Below, in pieces: positions 45,088 to 58,850 of a DNA stretch of 64,000 nucleotides. The stretch is from Manis javanica (Eukaryota; Chordata; Mammalia; Pholidota; Manidae): assembly GCF_040802235.1 (NCBI RefSeq), contig NC_133158.1:165327401-165391400 (forward strand). Direction: 5' to 3'. A program made the translations under genes and the position numbers. Numbering within the stretch: position 1 is the first letter of the stretch; every line of letters begins with the position of its first letter. The notes below the pieces were generated by a model that saw nothing but the letters and a program-made list of their open reading frames with translations, did not search any database and was not told where the DNA came from.

Positions 45088-46027
45088 CTGATAACAGATG
45101 AAAAAAAATTAATCTCAAATTTAAGACAAATAATGAGTCCATATAGTTTATCCACAAACCTATGTGAGCTGCTGCAAAGGTAAACAATTAACTTAAGACA
45201 CAAACCAAAATAATTTGTTATTTTTGAATTTCGTTAGATTGTCCTTGGGAATACATACATCAGGATTTTAAAATCTTTTCATTTCTAATTATCAGTTTTA
45301 TTTCTGTGTGGCAGGGCACCACTCATTTCTAGAGCAGCCACACCCTCTCATCATTTAATTTCATGACTTGCTATTAAGAAAGAAAAAGTAAGAAATATAG
45401 AAATTTTTTATACAATTAAAGAAAAGCAAAGATAAATTAAGATTTCTGTCATATAGGTAAGGTAAGCAGCAACTCCCTGGGATATCCATAAAATTCTAAG
45501 TTGGGAATGAATATAATAAATAGTCTCTTTATCTAATTATTGTATTTCATGTAAATAATTTACATTTCAGTTCAAGATAATGTCGTAGTTCTGCTATGTA
45601 TTATTCTTTATAAAGAGGATCATGAGATTTATAATACGTAAAAAGCAGCAAGAAAAAACATTTATAACTATAATTATAAGTACTCTGGAAAGGTAGAGGT
45701 GTCTTGTTGATGAACTTGGTACATCTCACCTACACTGAAGTATTAACCTAGTTGAGAAGTCTTCATTAAGTATATTTTAATCTCTTACCAATGAGGCTGA
45801 CACATAAAATTCTTTCTTGTAAAATTTTCTGTCAGGTAATCTTTCTATTTACAAAGTCAGCATTTTAGACATCCATATTTAGAGATATCAATTAATTTAT
45901 GGAAATTATTAAAAGACCAAAGATAGTTTTCATTAGCATACTAGAGTTAGATAAATCTAGTCATGAAAATAAGCATGTTCTTAAAAATCTTTGTTTCCTG
46001 AATTTATTATTACAGTTTAAGGCATAT
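45088..46027. other. GK5 last intron, unrecognised part
   Basis: AT-rich intronic DNA directly upstream (in gene direction) of the last exon. No repeat named. Confidence 0.5.
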
Positions 46028-46286
46028 ATATATTTTTTTTGGTATCATTAATCTATAATTACATGAGGAACATTATGTTTACCAGACTCCCCCCTTCACC
46101 AAGTCCCCACCACATACCCCATTACAGTCACTGTCCATCTGCATAGTAAGATGCTGTAGAATCACTACTTGTCTTCTCTGTGTTGTACAGCCCTCCCCAT
46201 GCCCCCCGCACATTATATATGCTAATTGTAAGGCCCCCTATTTTCTTCCCCCACCTTCTCCCTCCCTTCCCACCCATCCTCCCAAA
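46028..46286 (-). mobile_element. L1 3' UTR fragment
   Basis: The poly(T) start and 'ggtatcattaatctataatt', then 'ccccattacagtcactgtcc' and 'tctccctcccttcccaccca', match the 3' UTR of the younger L1 copies, reverse-complemented. Flanks GCATATATATATTTTT and GCATATGTATTTTT are a probable target duplication. About 260 bp, 5'-truncated, non-coding. Confidence 0.85.
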
Positions 46287-46920
46287 GCATATGTATTTTT
46301 AAAAGTAATTTTATTAAATTTGTATAAATAGATCCAGTCTCTGCGTGAATTTTGAAAATATAAAGGATTTCTGGTCTCAGATTTCTGAGAGAAAAGCAAT
46401 CCAACCAGAAATCTCAGCTTTTCAGAGAAGGAAAAACTGCTTCCCATAGTCAGTGAAGTATCTTTGTATGGAAAAGCTATGAAATTAAATATAGACATAA
46501 TAAAGTAGATCAAATTCAAGCTACTATGTTACACATGAGAATAATTTGCATTTGTTCATTATTTAGAAGCATTTTAAATGTTAAGATAGTCTGACATATT
46601 TAGTCTTACAAGGTAAAAAGGGTAGAAGAATTTTATTAGTCTTATAAACAGTACTAGAATGTTTATGAGCATTTAATTTACTGTAATTGTAAGCTACCTC
46701 TATTCATTTTGTAAGAGTTTGTTTAAATATTTGAGATTTCCCCTGTTATAGTTCCAAGTTTGCCAGTTAGGCATATGAAAGAAACCATTAAAAAGAAAAT
46801 CAACTACATTAAATTTGTAAGAATTGAAATATACAAAGGAATTTAAATATGTAAATGGAAATGATTATTTAAGGGAAGTTATTTTCTTCTACTTGAATTA
46901 GTTAAATATGAATCAATGCT
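46287..46920. other. GK5 last intron, unrecognised part
   Basis: No repeat or exon recognised. The minus-strand frames near 46222-46519 straddle the L1 3' UTR fragment and have no protein features. Confidence 0.45.
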
Positions 46921-46984
46921 AAGAAAATGCAAACAAAATCACAGTGAGATATCATGTCACACCAGTTAGAATGGCCACTATACA
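46921..46984 (+). mobile_element. Older L1, left piece split by a younger L1
   Basis: 'aatgcaaacaaaatcacagt' and 'tcatgtcacaccagttagaa' are L1 ORF2 3' sequence. It continues without a gap at 53314, after the younger L1 and its target duplication. Confidence 0.85.
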
Positions 46985-48038
46985 GATGGCATTAAAGATG
47001 GCGGAGTGAGAGGTGAGACAGAGGCTTCCTCCTAAAACCACATATAATATGAAAATATAATTAATACAACTAATCCTGAAAGAGCAACAGGAAAGAGGAC
47101 TGCGCCAGACTGTATACACCTGGAAAAAAGAGCAGACCTTATGGAACAGGGTAACGTACCAAAGCTGTGGCCTGACAGGATGCAAGTCCTTCCCCCACCC
47201 CAGCTCACCAGCAGGAGGGAGAGAAATGGAGCAGAGAGGGGATGGAGGCCTAAGACTGCTGAATACCTAACTCCAGAGATCTGCTCTGGGAGCACAAACC
47301 TACATTTCATGGTGCTTTCATGATACTCTCATGATTAGGGGGTTGGAAAGCTAAGACAGGAAGAATTCCTGGAGAGACTGAGATTCTGGCTACTTGTGGA
47401 AAGCAGGGATCCATATCCAGCTGCTCTTGAACAAAAGAAAGGAGAGCAGTCTGAGAGACTCCCTAATAAGGAAGCCCTTAGCAAGAGGACTGCTAAAGGG
47501 GCAAGAATTGCACAGAGCTTACTGCTCAGGGGAAAGGACAGGTAGACAAAATTGTCCGGGTGCACTCTGCCCAGCAGATTGGGAGCTTTCACGATTTCCA
47601 GGTACTCCAGCTCCCTGGCTGGCTGCACAGTTCCAAGCACCCCCTCCATGATACACAGCTGACTGCGCCATTCTCCCAGCCAGCCCCACCTGGCTCGCAA
47701 ACTGGCACACCCTACCCTGGTGTTAGGCCAGCCAGAGGGAAGATCTGTCTAGAGCAACTACAAACGCAAAGCATAGAACCTTATACCTGTGTGCTCTGCC
47801 CACTGGTTCAGGCACTGGAGACAGGCATAGAAGCCGGGAGGCAGAGAACAGCTCTTTCCTCCCCCCAGGCACCAATACCACTCCCCTGTGACCCTGGACA
47901 TTGCTTCAGGGGCTGAGCAGCTCCAGAGAGTAGAGCTTCTGGACACTAGAGGGCGCCATATACAAATATGAAATGACAAAGGAACCTGGTTCACAATAAA
48001 ATTAATATAACTCCTGAGAAAGATTACATGGAACTCTC

Positions 48039-48660
48039 ATGACCCTTCCTGAAACAAAATCCAAAATAAAAATCATTAACATGCTTATGGAGGTACGGAA
48101 AGATACTCAAGAACTCAGGAATGAATTCCGGTCGGAGATCCAACTGTTGAAGAGCACAATGGAGGGTGTTAAAAGCAGATTAGATATGGTGGAGGAGACA
48201 ATAAATGAAACAGAAATTAGAGAGGAGGAATACAAAGAAGCTGAGGCACAGAGAGAAAAAAGGATCTTGAAGAATGAAAGAACATTGAGAGAACTCTGTG
48301 ACCAATACAAACGGAACCATATTCGCATTATAGGGGTACCAGAAGAAGAAAGAGAGAAAAAGGGATAGAAGGTGTCTTTGAGGAGGTAATTGCTGAAAAC
48401 TTTCCCAATATGGGGAAGAAGATAGTCTCTCAGGTCATGGAGATCCACAGATCTCCCAATGCAAGGGATCCAATGAAGACAACACCAAGACATACAGTAA
48501 TTAAAATGGCAAAGATAAAGGATAGGGAGAGACTATTAAATGCAGCCATGAGAGAAATAAGATCACATACACAGGAAAGCCCATCAGGCTATCAGCAGAC
48601 TTCTCAGCAGAAACCTTACAGGCCAGAAGGGAGTGGCAAGATGTATTTAATGTAATGAAG
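48039..48660 (+). pseudogene. L1 ORF1 (RNA-binding chaperone), frameshifted
   Basis: The first frame (48039-48368) has a heptad-rich coiled coil (about residues 20-75) and the start of the RRM region (NHIRIIGVPEEE). It ends at a TAG. The C-terminal domain continues in another frame at about 48410-48655 (HRSPNARDPMKTTPRHTVIK). ORF1 protein normally trimerises and coats L1 RNA. This copy encodes only pieces. Confidence 0.85.
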
Positions 48661-49099
48661 CCGAAGGGCCTGGAACCAAGATTACTTTATCCGGTAAGAT
48701 TATCATTTAAATTTGACATTTAAATTTATCTATCATTAAACAATTCCCAGATAAGCAAAAGCTGAAAGAATTTACCTCCCACAAACCATCTCTACAGTCA
48801 ATTTTGGAGGGACTGCTACAGATGGAAGGGTTCCTAAGGTTTAATAGCTATCACCAGAGGTAATAAGACCACAGTAAAGAAAGTAGAACACCTAAATACT
48901 AATCAAATGCAAAATTAAATTAACAATCCCCGAAGTCAATCAAGGGGTAGAAAAAGAGTACAGAATATGATACCTAATATATAAAGAATGGAGGAGGAAG
49001 AAAAAGTAGGAGAAAAAGAACCTTTAGATTATGTTTGTAATAGCGTATTAAGTGAGATAAGTTAGACTCTTAGATAGTACGGAAGTTAAGCTTGAACCT

Positions 49100-52000
49100 T
49101 TGGTAACCACAAATCTAAAGTCTGCAATGGCAATAAGTACATACCTATCGATAATCACCCTAAACATAAATGGACTGAATGTACCAATAAAAAGACACAG
49201 AGTCACAGAATGGATAAAAAACAAGACCCATCAATATGCTGCCTACAAGAGACTCACTTTAAACCCCAAAACATACACAGCCTAAAAATGAAGGGATGGA
49301 AAAAGATATTTCATGCAACTAATAGGGAGAAAAAAGCAGGTGTTGCAGTACTTGTATCAGACAAAATACATTTCAAAACACAGAAACTCACAAGAGACAA
49401 AGAAGGACATTACATAATGATAAAGGGGTCAATCCAACAAGAAGATATAACCATTATAAATATCTATGTGCCCAACACAGGAGCACCTACCTATGTGAAA
49501 CAAATACTAACAGAATTAAAAGAGGACATAGAATGCACTACATTCATTCCAGGAGACTTCAACATTCCACTTACTCTGAAGGACAGATCAACGAGACAGA
49601 AAATAAGTAAGGACACAGAGGCACTGAACAACACATTAGAACAGATGGAGCTAACAGATATCTACAGAACTCTACACCCAAAAGCAGCAGAATACACATT
49701 CTTCTCAAGTGCACATGGAACATTTTCAAGAAAAGATCATATACTAGACCACAAAAAGAGCCTCAGTAAATTCATAAAGATTGAAATTGTACCAACCAGT
49801 TTCTCAGACCACACAAGTATGAAACTAGAAATAAATTATGCAAAGAAAATGAAAAAGCCCACAAACACATGGAGTTTCAGAACATGCTCCTAAATGACCA
49901 ATGGATCAATGACCAAATAAAAACAGAGATCAAGCAACATATGGAGACAAATGACAACAATAATTCAACACCCCAAATCTCTGGGACACAGCGAAGGCTG
50001 TGCTAAGAGGAAAGTATATTGCAATATAGGCCTACCTCAGGAAAGAAGAACAATCCTGTATGAACAGTCTAAACTCACAATTAATGAAACTAGAAAAACA
50101 ACAAATGAGGCCCAAAGTCAGTAGAAGGAGGGACATAATAAAGATTAGAGCAGAAATAAATAAAATCGAGAAGAATAAAACATAGAAAGAATCAGTGAAA
50201 GCAAGAGCTGGTTCTTCAAGAAAATAAACAAAATAGATAAAACCCCTAGCCACACTTACCAAGAAAAAAAGAGAGTCTACACACATAAACAGAATCAGAA
50301 ATGAGAAAGGAAAAATCACTACGACACCACAGATATAAAAAGAATTATTAGAAAATACTGTGAAAAATTATATGCTAACAAACTGGATAACATAGAAGAA
50401 ATGGACAACTTTCTAGAAAAATACAACCTTTCAAGGCTGACCAAGGAAGAAACAGGAAATCTGAACAGACCAATTATGAGCAACGAAATAGAACTGGTAA
50501 TCAAAAAACTACCTAAGAACAAAATGCCTGGACCAGATGGCTTCACCACTGAATTTTATCAAACATTTAGTGAAAACCTAATACCCATCCTACTTTAAGT
50601 TTTCCAAAGAGTAGAAGAGGGAATACTTCCAAACTCATTCTATAAGGCCAGCATCACTCTAATACCAAAACCAGGCAAAGACACAACAAAAAAAGAAAAT
50701 TACAGACCAATATCCCTGATGAACATAGATGCAAAAATACTCAACAAAATATTAGCAAACCGAATTCATAAATACGTCAAAAGGATCATCCATCATGATC
50801 AGGTGGGATTCATCCCAGGGATGCAAGGATGGTACAATATTTGAAAATCCATGAACATCATCCACCATATCAACCAAAAGTAGAACAAAAACCACATGAT
50901 CATCTCCATAGATGCTGAAAAAGCATTATGGAGGTTACTCAAAAATTTGTGGAACAAAATTCAACATCCATTCATGATAAAACCTCTCAACAAAATGGGT
51001 ATAGAGGGCAAGTACCTCAACATAATAAAGGCCATATATGACAAACCCACAGCCAACATTATACTTAACAGCGAGAAGCTGAAAGTTTTTCACCTAAAAT
51101 TGGGAACAAGACAAGGATGCCCACTTTCCCCACTTCTATCCAACATAGTACTGGAGGTCCTAGCCATGGCAATCAGACAATATAAAGAAGTAAAAGGCAT
51201 CCATTTAGCAAGGAAGAAGTTAAACTGTCCCTGTTTGCAGATGATATGATTTGTACATAAAAAACCCTTAAGAATCTACTCCAAAACTACTTGATCTAAT
51301 ATCTAAATTCAGCAAAGTTTCAGGATACAAAATTAATACACAGTAATCTGTGGTATTCCTATACACTAACAATGAACTAGCAGAGAGAGAGAAATCAGGA
51401 AAACAATTCCATTCACAGTTGCATCAAAAAGAATAAAATACCTAGGAATAAACCTAACCAAGGAAATGAAAGAACAATACCCTGAAAACTACAAGACACT
51501 CATGAGAAAAATTAAAGAAGATACCAATAAATGGAAACACATCCCGTGCTCTTGGATAGGAATAATTAATATTGTCAAAATGGCCATCCTGCCTAAAGCA
51601 ATCTACAGATTTGATGTAATTCCTATTAAAATACAACAGCATTCTTCAACGAACTAGAGCAGATCATTCTAAAATTCATATGGAACCACAAAAGACCTCA
51701 AATAGCTAAGGCAATTCTGAGAAGGAAGAATTAAGCTTGGGGAATTATGCTCCTCAACTTCAAGTTTGACTATAAAGCCACAGTAATCAAGACAGTTTGG
51801 TACTGGCACAAGAACAGACCCATAGACCAATGGAACAGACTAGAGAGCCCTGATATAAACCCAACCGTATATGGTCAATTAATACATGATAAAGGAGCCA
51901 TGGACATACAATGGGGAAATGACAGCCTCTTCAACAGCTGGTGTTGGCAAAACTGGACAGCTACATGCAGGAGAATGAAACTGGATTATTGTTTAACCGC

Positions 52001-52964
52001 ATACACAAAAGTAAACTCAAAATGGATTAAAGACTTGAATGTAAGTCATGAAACCATAAAACTCTTAGAAGACAACATAGGCAAAAATCTACTGAATATA
52101 AGCATGAACAACTTCTTCCTGAACGCATTTCCTCGAGCAAGAGAAACAAGACCAAAAATGAACTCATGGGACTACATCAAACTAAAAAGTTTCTGCATGG
52201 CAAAGGACACCATCAACAGAACAAAAAGGCATCCTAAGTATGGGAGAATATTTTTTTAAATGACATATCCAACAAGGGGTTCACATCCAAAATATATAAA
52301 GAACTTACTACACGCCTCAACACCCAAAAGCAAATAACCTGATTAAAAAATGGGCAGAGGATATGAAGAGACAGCTCTCCAAAGAAGAAATTCAGATGGC
52401 CAACAGACACATGAAAAGATGCTCCACATCACTAATCATCAGGGAAATGCAAATTAAAACCACAATGAGATATCACCTCACACCAGTAAGGATGGCCAGC
52501 ACAGAAAAAACTAAGAACAACAAATGCTGGCGAGGATGAGGAGAAAGGGGAACCCTCCTACACTGCTGGTGGGAATGTAAGCTAGTTCAACCATTGTGGA
52601 AGCAATATGGAGGTTACTCAAAAAACTAAAAATAGAAATACCATTTGACCTGGGAATCCCACTCCTTGGAATTTACCCTAAGAATACAGTTCCTCAGACT
52701 CAAAAAGATATATGCATCCCTATGTTTATTGTAGCACTATTTACAATAGCCAAGATATGGAAGCAACCTAAGTGTCCATCAGTAGATGAATGGATAAAGA
52801 AGAGGTGGTACATATACACAATGGAATACTATTCAGCCATAAGAAAGAAACAAATCCTACCATTTGCAACAACATGGATGGAGCTGGAGGACATTATGCT
52901 CAGTGAAATAAGCCAGGCGGAGAAAGACAAATGCCAAATGATTTCCCTCATTTGTGGAGTATAA
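49100..52964 (+). pseudogene. L1 ORF2 (endonuclease and reverse transcriptase), multiply broken
   Basis: The endonuclease N-terminus (SIITLNINGLN) starts near 49140, and the main endonuclease frame runs 49210-49893 with CLQETH, PGDFN and SDH motifs. RT pieces lie at 50401-50598 and 50896-51249. The FADD catalytic motif near 51237-51248 is in a different frame from the preceding RT piece. C-terminal pieces are at 51747-52259 and 52596-52964. At least four frame changes prevent a complete product. Confidence 0.9.
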
Positions 52965-53313
52965 CAAGGAAGCAAAACTGAAGGAACAAAATAGCAGCAG
53001 ACTCAGAGACTCCAAGAATGAAATGGTAGTTACTAAAGGGGAGGGGTGTGGGAAGGCAGGTGGGGAGAGTGGGAGAAGGGGATTGAGGGATATTATGTTT
53101 AGTACATATGGTGTGGGGGATCATGGGGAGAACAGTGTAGAACAGAGGAGGCACATAGTGAATCTGTGGCATCTTGCTGCCACAAGTGACTGCATTGGGG
53201 TATGGGTAAGGACTTGATAATATGGGTAAATGTAGTAATGACATTGTTTTTTCATGTGAAATCTTTGTAAGAGTGTATATCAATAATACGTTAATAAAAA
53301 ATTTAAAAAATAA

Positions 53314-54112
53314 GAATGACCACTATACAAAAGACAAAAAATAACAAGTGCTGACAAGGATGTAGAAAAAAGGGAACCCTTCTACAAAGTTGGTGGGAAG
53401 GTAAATTGATGCAACCACTGCAGAAAGCAATATGGATGTTCCTCAAAAAGCTAAAAAGTAGAAATACCATAAGACCCCATAATTCCACTTCTAGGAATTT
53501 ACACCCAAAGAAAACAAAATCCCTGATTCAAAAAGGTGTATACATCCCTATGTTTATTACTGCATTATTGAAAGAGCCAAGTTATGGGAGCAACCTAAGT
53601 GTCCATCAGTAGATGAATGGATAAAGAAGTGGTACATATACACAGTGGAATATTATTCAGCCATAAGAAGAAATCCTGTAATTTGCAACAATATGTATGG
53701 ACCTAGAGGGTATTATGCTCAGTAAAATAAGTCAGGCTGGAGAAAGAGACAAGTACCAAATGATTTCACTCATTTGTGGAACCTAAAAGCAAAACAAAAT
53801 GATCAAAATAGTGGTTAACTCATAGACACTGAGAAGAGACTGGTGGTTACCATGAGGGAGGGGTTGGGGTGGGTAGGGAGCATGAGGGGAATCAAGGGAC
53901 ACAAAAATTCTCCATCATAATATAAGTTGGTTATGGGAAGGTGATACAACATGGAGAATACAGCCAATGATTCTGTAACATCTCCCTATGTTGACAAATA
54001 GTAACTGCACTAGTAAGTGAGAATTTAATATGGGTAACTGTTGAACCACAGTGTTGTATACTTGAAACCAGTATAAGATTTTGTATTGATAGTTCAATAA
54101 AAAAAAATAATC
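53314..54112 (+). mobile_element. Older L1, right piece
   Basis: Resumes at the sequence interrupted at 46984. It carries the end of ORF2 ('atgaatggataaagaagtgg', 'ctcagtaaaataagtcaggc') and the 3' UTR, ending in an A-rich tail near 54105. All frames are decayed. Confidence 0.88.
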
Positions 54113-54299
54113 AATGAGCAAATGAAAGTGACTGTTTTAATTTTATTAAAAGTTAACAGATTTTTAGTAGCATAAAGTTTAAAAGAAAGTTCAAAATCTA
54201 CCAAGATTTCATGCTTTTTGGATTTCTAACTTTAATATGCTAAATATTAGCTTAAAATTTTTAACTGTAAAATACCCTATTTTGCACACATTCCTCCAC

Positions 54300-54810
54300 T
54301 CCATACAGGAACACATACTCCCAGTGTCCCAAGGCATCCTGCTTCCTGGGGAGCCCTCTAATTGGCCTCCCCACATCCATTCTTCACCCTTCCCAACTAA
54401 TCCTTTCAGTGATTGCCAAATGCAGACCTGTCCTTATCCCTCCCCTGCTCAGAATTCTTCAGTGGCTCTCCAATCCTTCATGATTAAGTTCAAGCTCCTC
54501 TTTGAGGTCCACCACAACTGGCCCTTGATGCACCTCTCTAGCCTCCTTCTGGCTCTCACTGTATCAGCACTTCCCACAGTGGACCAAGACCTTTGCAAGA
54601 GCTGCTTTTTTTACTGGACCACTAGCCTCATAGCCTCTCTTCACCTGGCTGGCTGCTAACCCCTTCAAAATTGAGCTGTATGCTACCTCCTCTGGGAAGC
54701 CTATACCATTTGCTAATGCTCTGGCTGGTTTATCACACAATATCATCTTTCTTTGACTTGTCTGACTCTCACCAAGAACTTCCATAGCAGGGACTATGCC
54801 TTCCAAACTC
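54300..54810 (+). repeat. L2 element
   Basis: 'attcttcagtggctctccaa' near 54461, 'gttcaagctcctctttgagg' near 54488 and 'ctacctcctctgggaagcct' near 54683 follow the L2 consensus order. Ancient and diverged, within the last GK5 intron. Confidence 0.75.
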
Positions 54811-55178
54811 TTTATTCAGTCATGCAGTAGTTACTTCACAAATGTTAATAAATAAAAGAATGGAGTGGTTTGTAACACCAAAGACAAACCTATCTACTCA
54901 GAAAGTTACCCAGAGATCCTCCCTTTTTAAAGACCAGAAAATTAATTTTCCTTGCCTTATACTTCTGACTGAAGGTGTGAAGTAAGGATGGAAGAGGTGT
55001 AAGACTCACCTACGAGGAGATTGCAGGAGGGTTTTGCGAGCAGTATGCATATATGTATGGAGCTTAATGAACACCAGGGCTTTCCAGATCCTCTCTATAA
55101 TTTTGTGAGGAAGAAGAAATGCTATCTCCAAGAAATAGCTTGCAAGACAGCTCGAGTTTTTATAAAATCCACACATAC

Positions 55179-55312
55179 CAACGGCAAGGCCGGCTAGCGA
55201 AGCTGCACCCAGGCAGGACATGTCAGTGTGCACGGGTCTCTCGATAGTCTCATTAATCAGGTCTGATGTCATCTGCATGACAAAATTGTTCTTACAAACT
55301 CCTCCATCTGCC
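55179..55312 (-). CDS. GK5: GK5 penultimate coding exon
   Basis: 134 bp with acceptor CTCCTCATAG (AG at 55314-55313) and donor GTATGT (GT at 55178-55177). It encodes ADGGVCKNNFVMQMTSDLIN then ETIERPVHTDMSCLGAASLA and GLAV, part of the ATPase-like FGGY C-terminal domain. The GG-containing ADGG loop is characteristic of the family. The first base completes an Arg codon from the upstream exon and the last base starts a Gly codon finished at 45087. Confidence 0.95.
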
Positions 55313-55887
55313 CTATGAGGAGCAAGATATTTTGAGAAATTATTCCAACAAAAGCATAAAAACATTATTAATTTTTTTAAAAGGGTCACTTTTTTTTTAG
55401 GTCCTTAATTTTAGGATTAACCTTTTAATTCCAAAACTGTATCACTCAGCATTTATCTGGCGATATAGGATCATTATCAGATCATCTTTAATTGCTTTTC
55501 TTATTCCTACCCTGTTTGTCCTGGGACTAGTGAAAATACGCCAAGTGAATAGCCAACATAATAATTCATTTGGACATTCCAGCAAAGGAAAGTTTATACT
55601 TCCATGCCAAAAGGATAGCCATACATACACAAAAAGAGATGTTAGAAGATTTTTATAATACATACATAGGTGCTCAAATCCTCCCAAATTCCATAGTTGT
55701 GTTATATTCTCCATAAATTCAAAATTAGCTTTCCTTTCCTCTCCAAATTGCTATGACCAAAAAGTTTGTGTAAAGAAGCTAGGCATAAATTCTTATTGAA
55801 ATCTTGAATAATCATACGGATGAAAATACTAATTGCAGCTACCCTTCTAATTTTTAATTAAATATTTTAGAAACAAAGTTTACATAC
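55313..55887. other. GK5 intron between the 60-bp and 134-bp exons
   Basis: 575 bases with GTATGT at the start and a CAG-like CATAG acceptor at the end, read on the minus strand. No repeat recognised. Confidence 0.7.
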
Positions 55888-55947
55888 CGGATTTTTGTTA
55901 TTGGAATATGGATCTCTTTCTGCATCAACTCATATAACTGTTTGTTT
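55888..55947 (-). CDS. GK5: GK5 coding exon, third from the end
   Basis: 60 bp with acceptor TAG (AG at 55949-55948) and donor GTATGT (GT at 55887-55886). It encodes NKQLYELMQKEIHIPITKI plus the first two bases of an Arg codon, completed at 55312. The phase fits the next exon exactly, and the sequence fits the GK5 segment before ADGG. Upstream exons were not found and probably lie right of the window. Confidence 0.93.
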
Positions 55948-58850
55948 CTAATTAAAAAAACAAGATAGTAATTATTTAGAGGACATTCATATCATGATAA
56001 TTCCCTATTTTTTCCAACCTAGAAAAATTAAAACTGTGGCTTTATTAACATGACATCTACACAATATGTGAAAGAAAATATTGAAGAAAGAGATTATGCT
56101 AGGTAAAAGTTGGTAACATACATCAAATAAAACAAGAGGCTCAGGACCTTGTGCTTTTCACCTTCATGCCAAGAGAGCACAATTTTAAGTTTATAGGAAA
56201 AGTTTAAAACCTCTAACTTATATAAGATTAAACCTATTGTTATTCTTACAAATAAAAATGTAAAGCATGCATCCATTTAGAGAGCTATTAAGATGACATA
56301 CCATAAATAACATCTAATAGAATTCATCAAAATAGAAAAATAATCATTTTTTTAATCACAAAAAATTTTATTTTAAACATTACAGATGTTCCATATTTAT
56401 GACAGTCACAGTCATAATTTTAATAAGCTACACCTTCCCCATAACAAAAGACCTCAGGGAAATATACATAAAGAATAATTTTGATGATTCAGTCTTTGAG
56501 ATTAGCAGAAGTACTGTTAGAATTCTCCCTTATGAATAAGGATATTTTTGAAGTTCAAATTGTGAATCTCTTATACTTAAGAAATTGGATATTTTTTTAA
56601 AAAATCATTCAATTTGCAGATACCAAACCTAAGTGGTATTGGTACTAGTAAATATGAAAATAATAGATTCTGAGGAAATTAGCAAAAAGCAGATTATATC
56701 ATATACAGAATGAATTTAAAGATATAAACAGTTAATATATTTCTTAAATTGGTTTAGAAACTAATAAACAGGAAATGACAACACTGCATGGGGAGGGGGA
56801 ATTTAGGGTAGGCTTCCAAACCTGAAAGCTATCGACTCCAATATTGCTCGTACAAGATGGTATTTACTGGTGGAAGGCTTCAAGCCCATAAAAGAGGCAC
56901 ATGCACAGGGGTCATTTAATGGAGCCTAAAGTAAGAGATAGTAAGAATTGTTATTATTCTAAATCATACTGTAGACTTAAAGACATATTATACAATAAAA
57001 ACATCCATGTTAGAAAAAAAGAATACTTTTTAGACTTAAAAAGTTTTAAAATAAATGATAGGCCCAAAATGCTAACTATTAGGGTAACTTTTTAACAGGA
57101 CTTAAGCAGGGTTGGGTCACAGACACTGAACTGAGCTAGGCCTGTTTAATTTATACCAAGAAAAGGGACTGAAGCATGGCATTATAAGTTATTAAATGCC
57201 CAGCATTATGATGAGGAAAATGAAAAGCATTCCTACTATTTTCCGTCTTCTCCAGCTGTGAAGTTTTTACACTGAAACTGTTTACTACGTACAGTGACTT
57301 TTTGAGGATATAAGTTAGACTTAAGATAAAAAGCTATCATGCAAAAATTATGTTTTCCAGTGTCATAACTTACATCCAATATGTTGTCAGGCATTCAAAC
57401 TAAGCTCTTCTATTTCTTAGCTTAACAGGTCTTACTTTCTAATATCAGAAATGATCCCAAAGATCCTGAAAAGAGCCAAAATCTTGAGCTGGAGTTATGA
57501 AGCCATCAGATGAAGTCTGCATTCATCTTTGCATCCACAGAAATGCAGGACAATTCCGGGACACGAAGGTGCAGGGCAAAGATCCCTGCCAGAGCCTGCA
57601 GGCTCACAGAGGACGGAAGAACAATTTCAACCCGCTCCACAAGGCGGCAGCGAAGGGACAAGCCAGTGCTGCCAGGAAAGGTTGGCCCCCAGAGAAAGCA
57701 CCTTCTAGGGCCTTGACGCATCACCTCTACCTGGAAAACCTGCCACCACCCCTCCTCTGAGTTAATCCCACACCCCCTCCAAATCTTGGTTCAGCTTCCT
57801 TGGGGAGAACTTCCAACCTCAGAGATGAGGCTCCCCCCATCAGATGTTTCTGCGGAACCCTGTAACTTCCCATCCTATCGTATCACAGGTTACAATCACA
57901 GGTATCTGTGCGACTGTTGAGACCCTGTCGTCCCTGCTGCACTGCAAGTGTCCCAGGTGGGAACTCACTTGACGTGCTCGCTGTGTGTCTCCAGGCCCAG
58001 CACTGCAGCTGGCCCCCCAGAGGGGATCAGTACACACTTGGTGAATCAATGAACAAACAATATGTTTCTGAATTACGTAACTGAAGGAATTCTACATTGC
58101 ATCTTATCATCTTATCTTTACTGTAGCTATGATTTTTTTCCTATCGCAGTTTTATCTTGATAATTAACACCTTTTGGTTATTTACTTGGTAAAAGCTGAT
58201 TTACACAATAAAGCTGGTCTATATCAGGTGGTAAAATACTGTAAAACAAAAATAGGTCAGATTCTGCCAGTTCAGTTAGTCCCTAGCAGTAGCCTATGGT
58301 TTTTCCTGCATAAAAATTACTTCTTCCAATGTAAATCCTGGTATGACTGGCCTGAAATCACTTTGGTATAAATAGCTATGAACATAATTTACTATTCATA
58401 ATAGGCCAATCTGAAGAATAATAAATTCCATAGGAACCAAAAATTTATTGGTCACAAAGTCCCCATGTCAGTCCTCTTTGGGATGATAAGGTAGGACAAA
58501 CACTGGGAAGGTCCTTTTAAGAGCCTGGTCACACCCTGCCAGGGCAGACAGCCTCTAGCCTCACCTCCAACCTGTCACTACCTCCCAGGCCATCAACCAA
58601 CTAGGAAAAGCAGGACTCAGCAAGGCTCTGCTTGGAGCCCTGAGCTGAGTTAGCAGACTCCTGTCGAAGGCAGACTACTTGCCCCAGCAGACCCTGTCAC
58701 CATGGGAATCTCAGCCTCATCTGCTGGGGACGTGCGGATGGTTAATGCCAACGTGCTTCTTGTCCTTGTCAAGCTAGAGCCTAAACCCAAGGTCTCTGGC
58801 ATCTCTCTGTATTCCTGTTTTCATATTTTACATGATACCATGAAACGTTT
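55948..58850. other. GK5 intron, mostly unrecognised
   Basis: AT-rich to 57.4 kb. About 57.5-58.05 kb is more GC-rich and may hold an old L2-like fragment ('acctgtcgtccctgctgcac' type region), not firmly placed. Short frames at 57497-57760 on both strands have no protein features. Confidence 0.4.

Larger units (their letters stand above)
46985..53313 (+). mobile_element. Full-length L1, both ORFs broken
   Basis: About 6.3 kb with a 5' UTR (from 46985), ORF1, inter-ORF spacer, ORF2, 3' UTR and A-rich end. The target duplication GAATG(G/A)CCACTATACA lies at 46969-46984 and 53314-53329 (one mismatch), inside an older L1. It sits in the last GK5 intron, in antisense to GK5. Frameshifts and stops in both ORFs make it incapable of autonomous movement. 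Confidence 0.95.

Noticed and set aside
57497..57760. Overlapping frames on both strands in the GK5 intron
   Set aside because: Mutual overlap on opposite strands, with no motif and no splice context.
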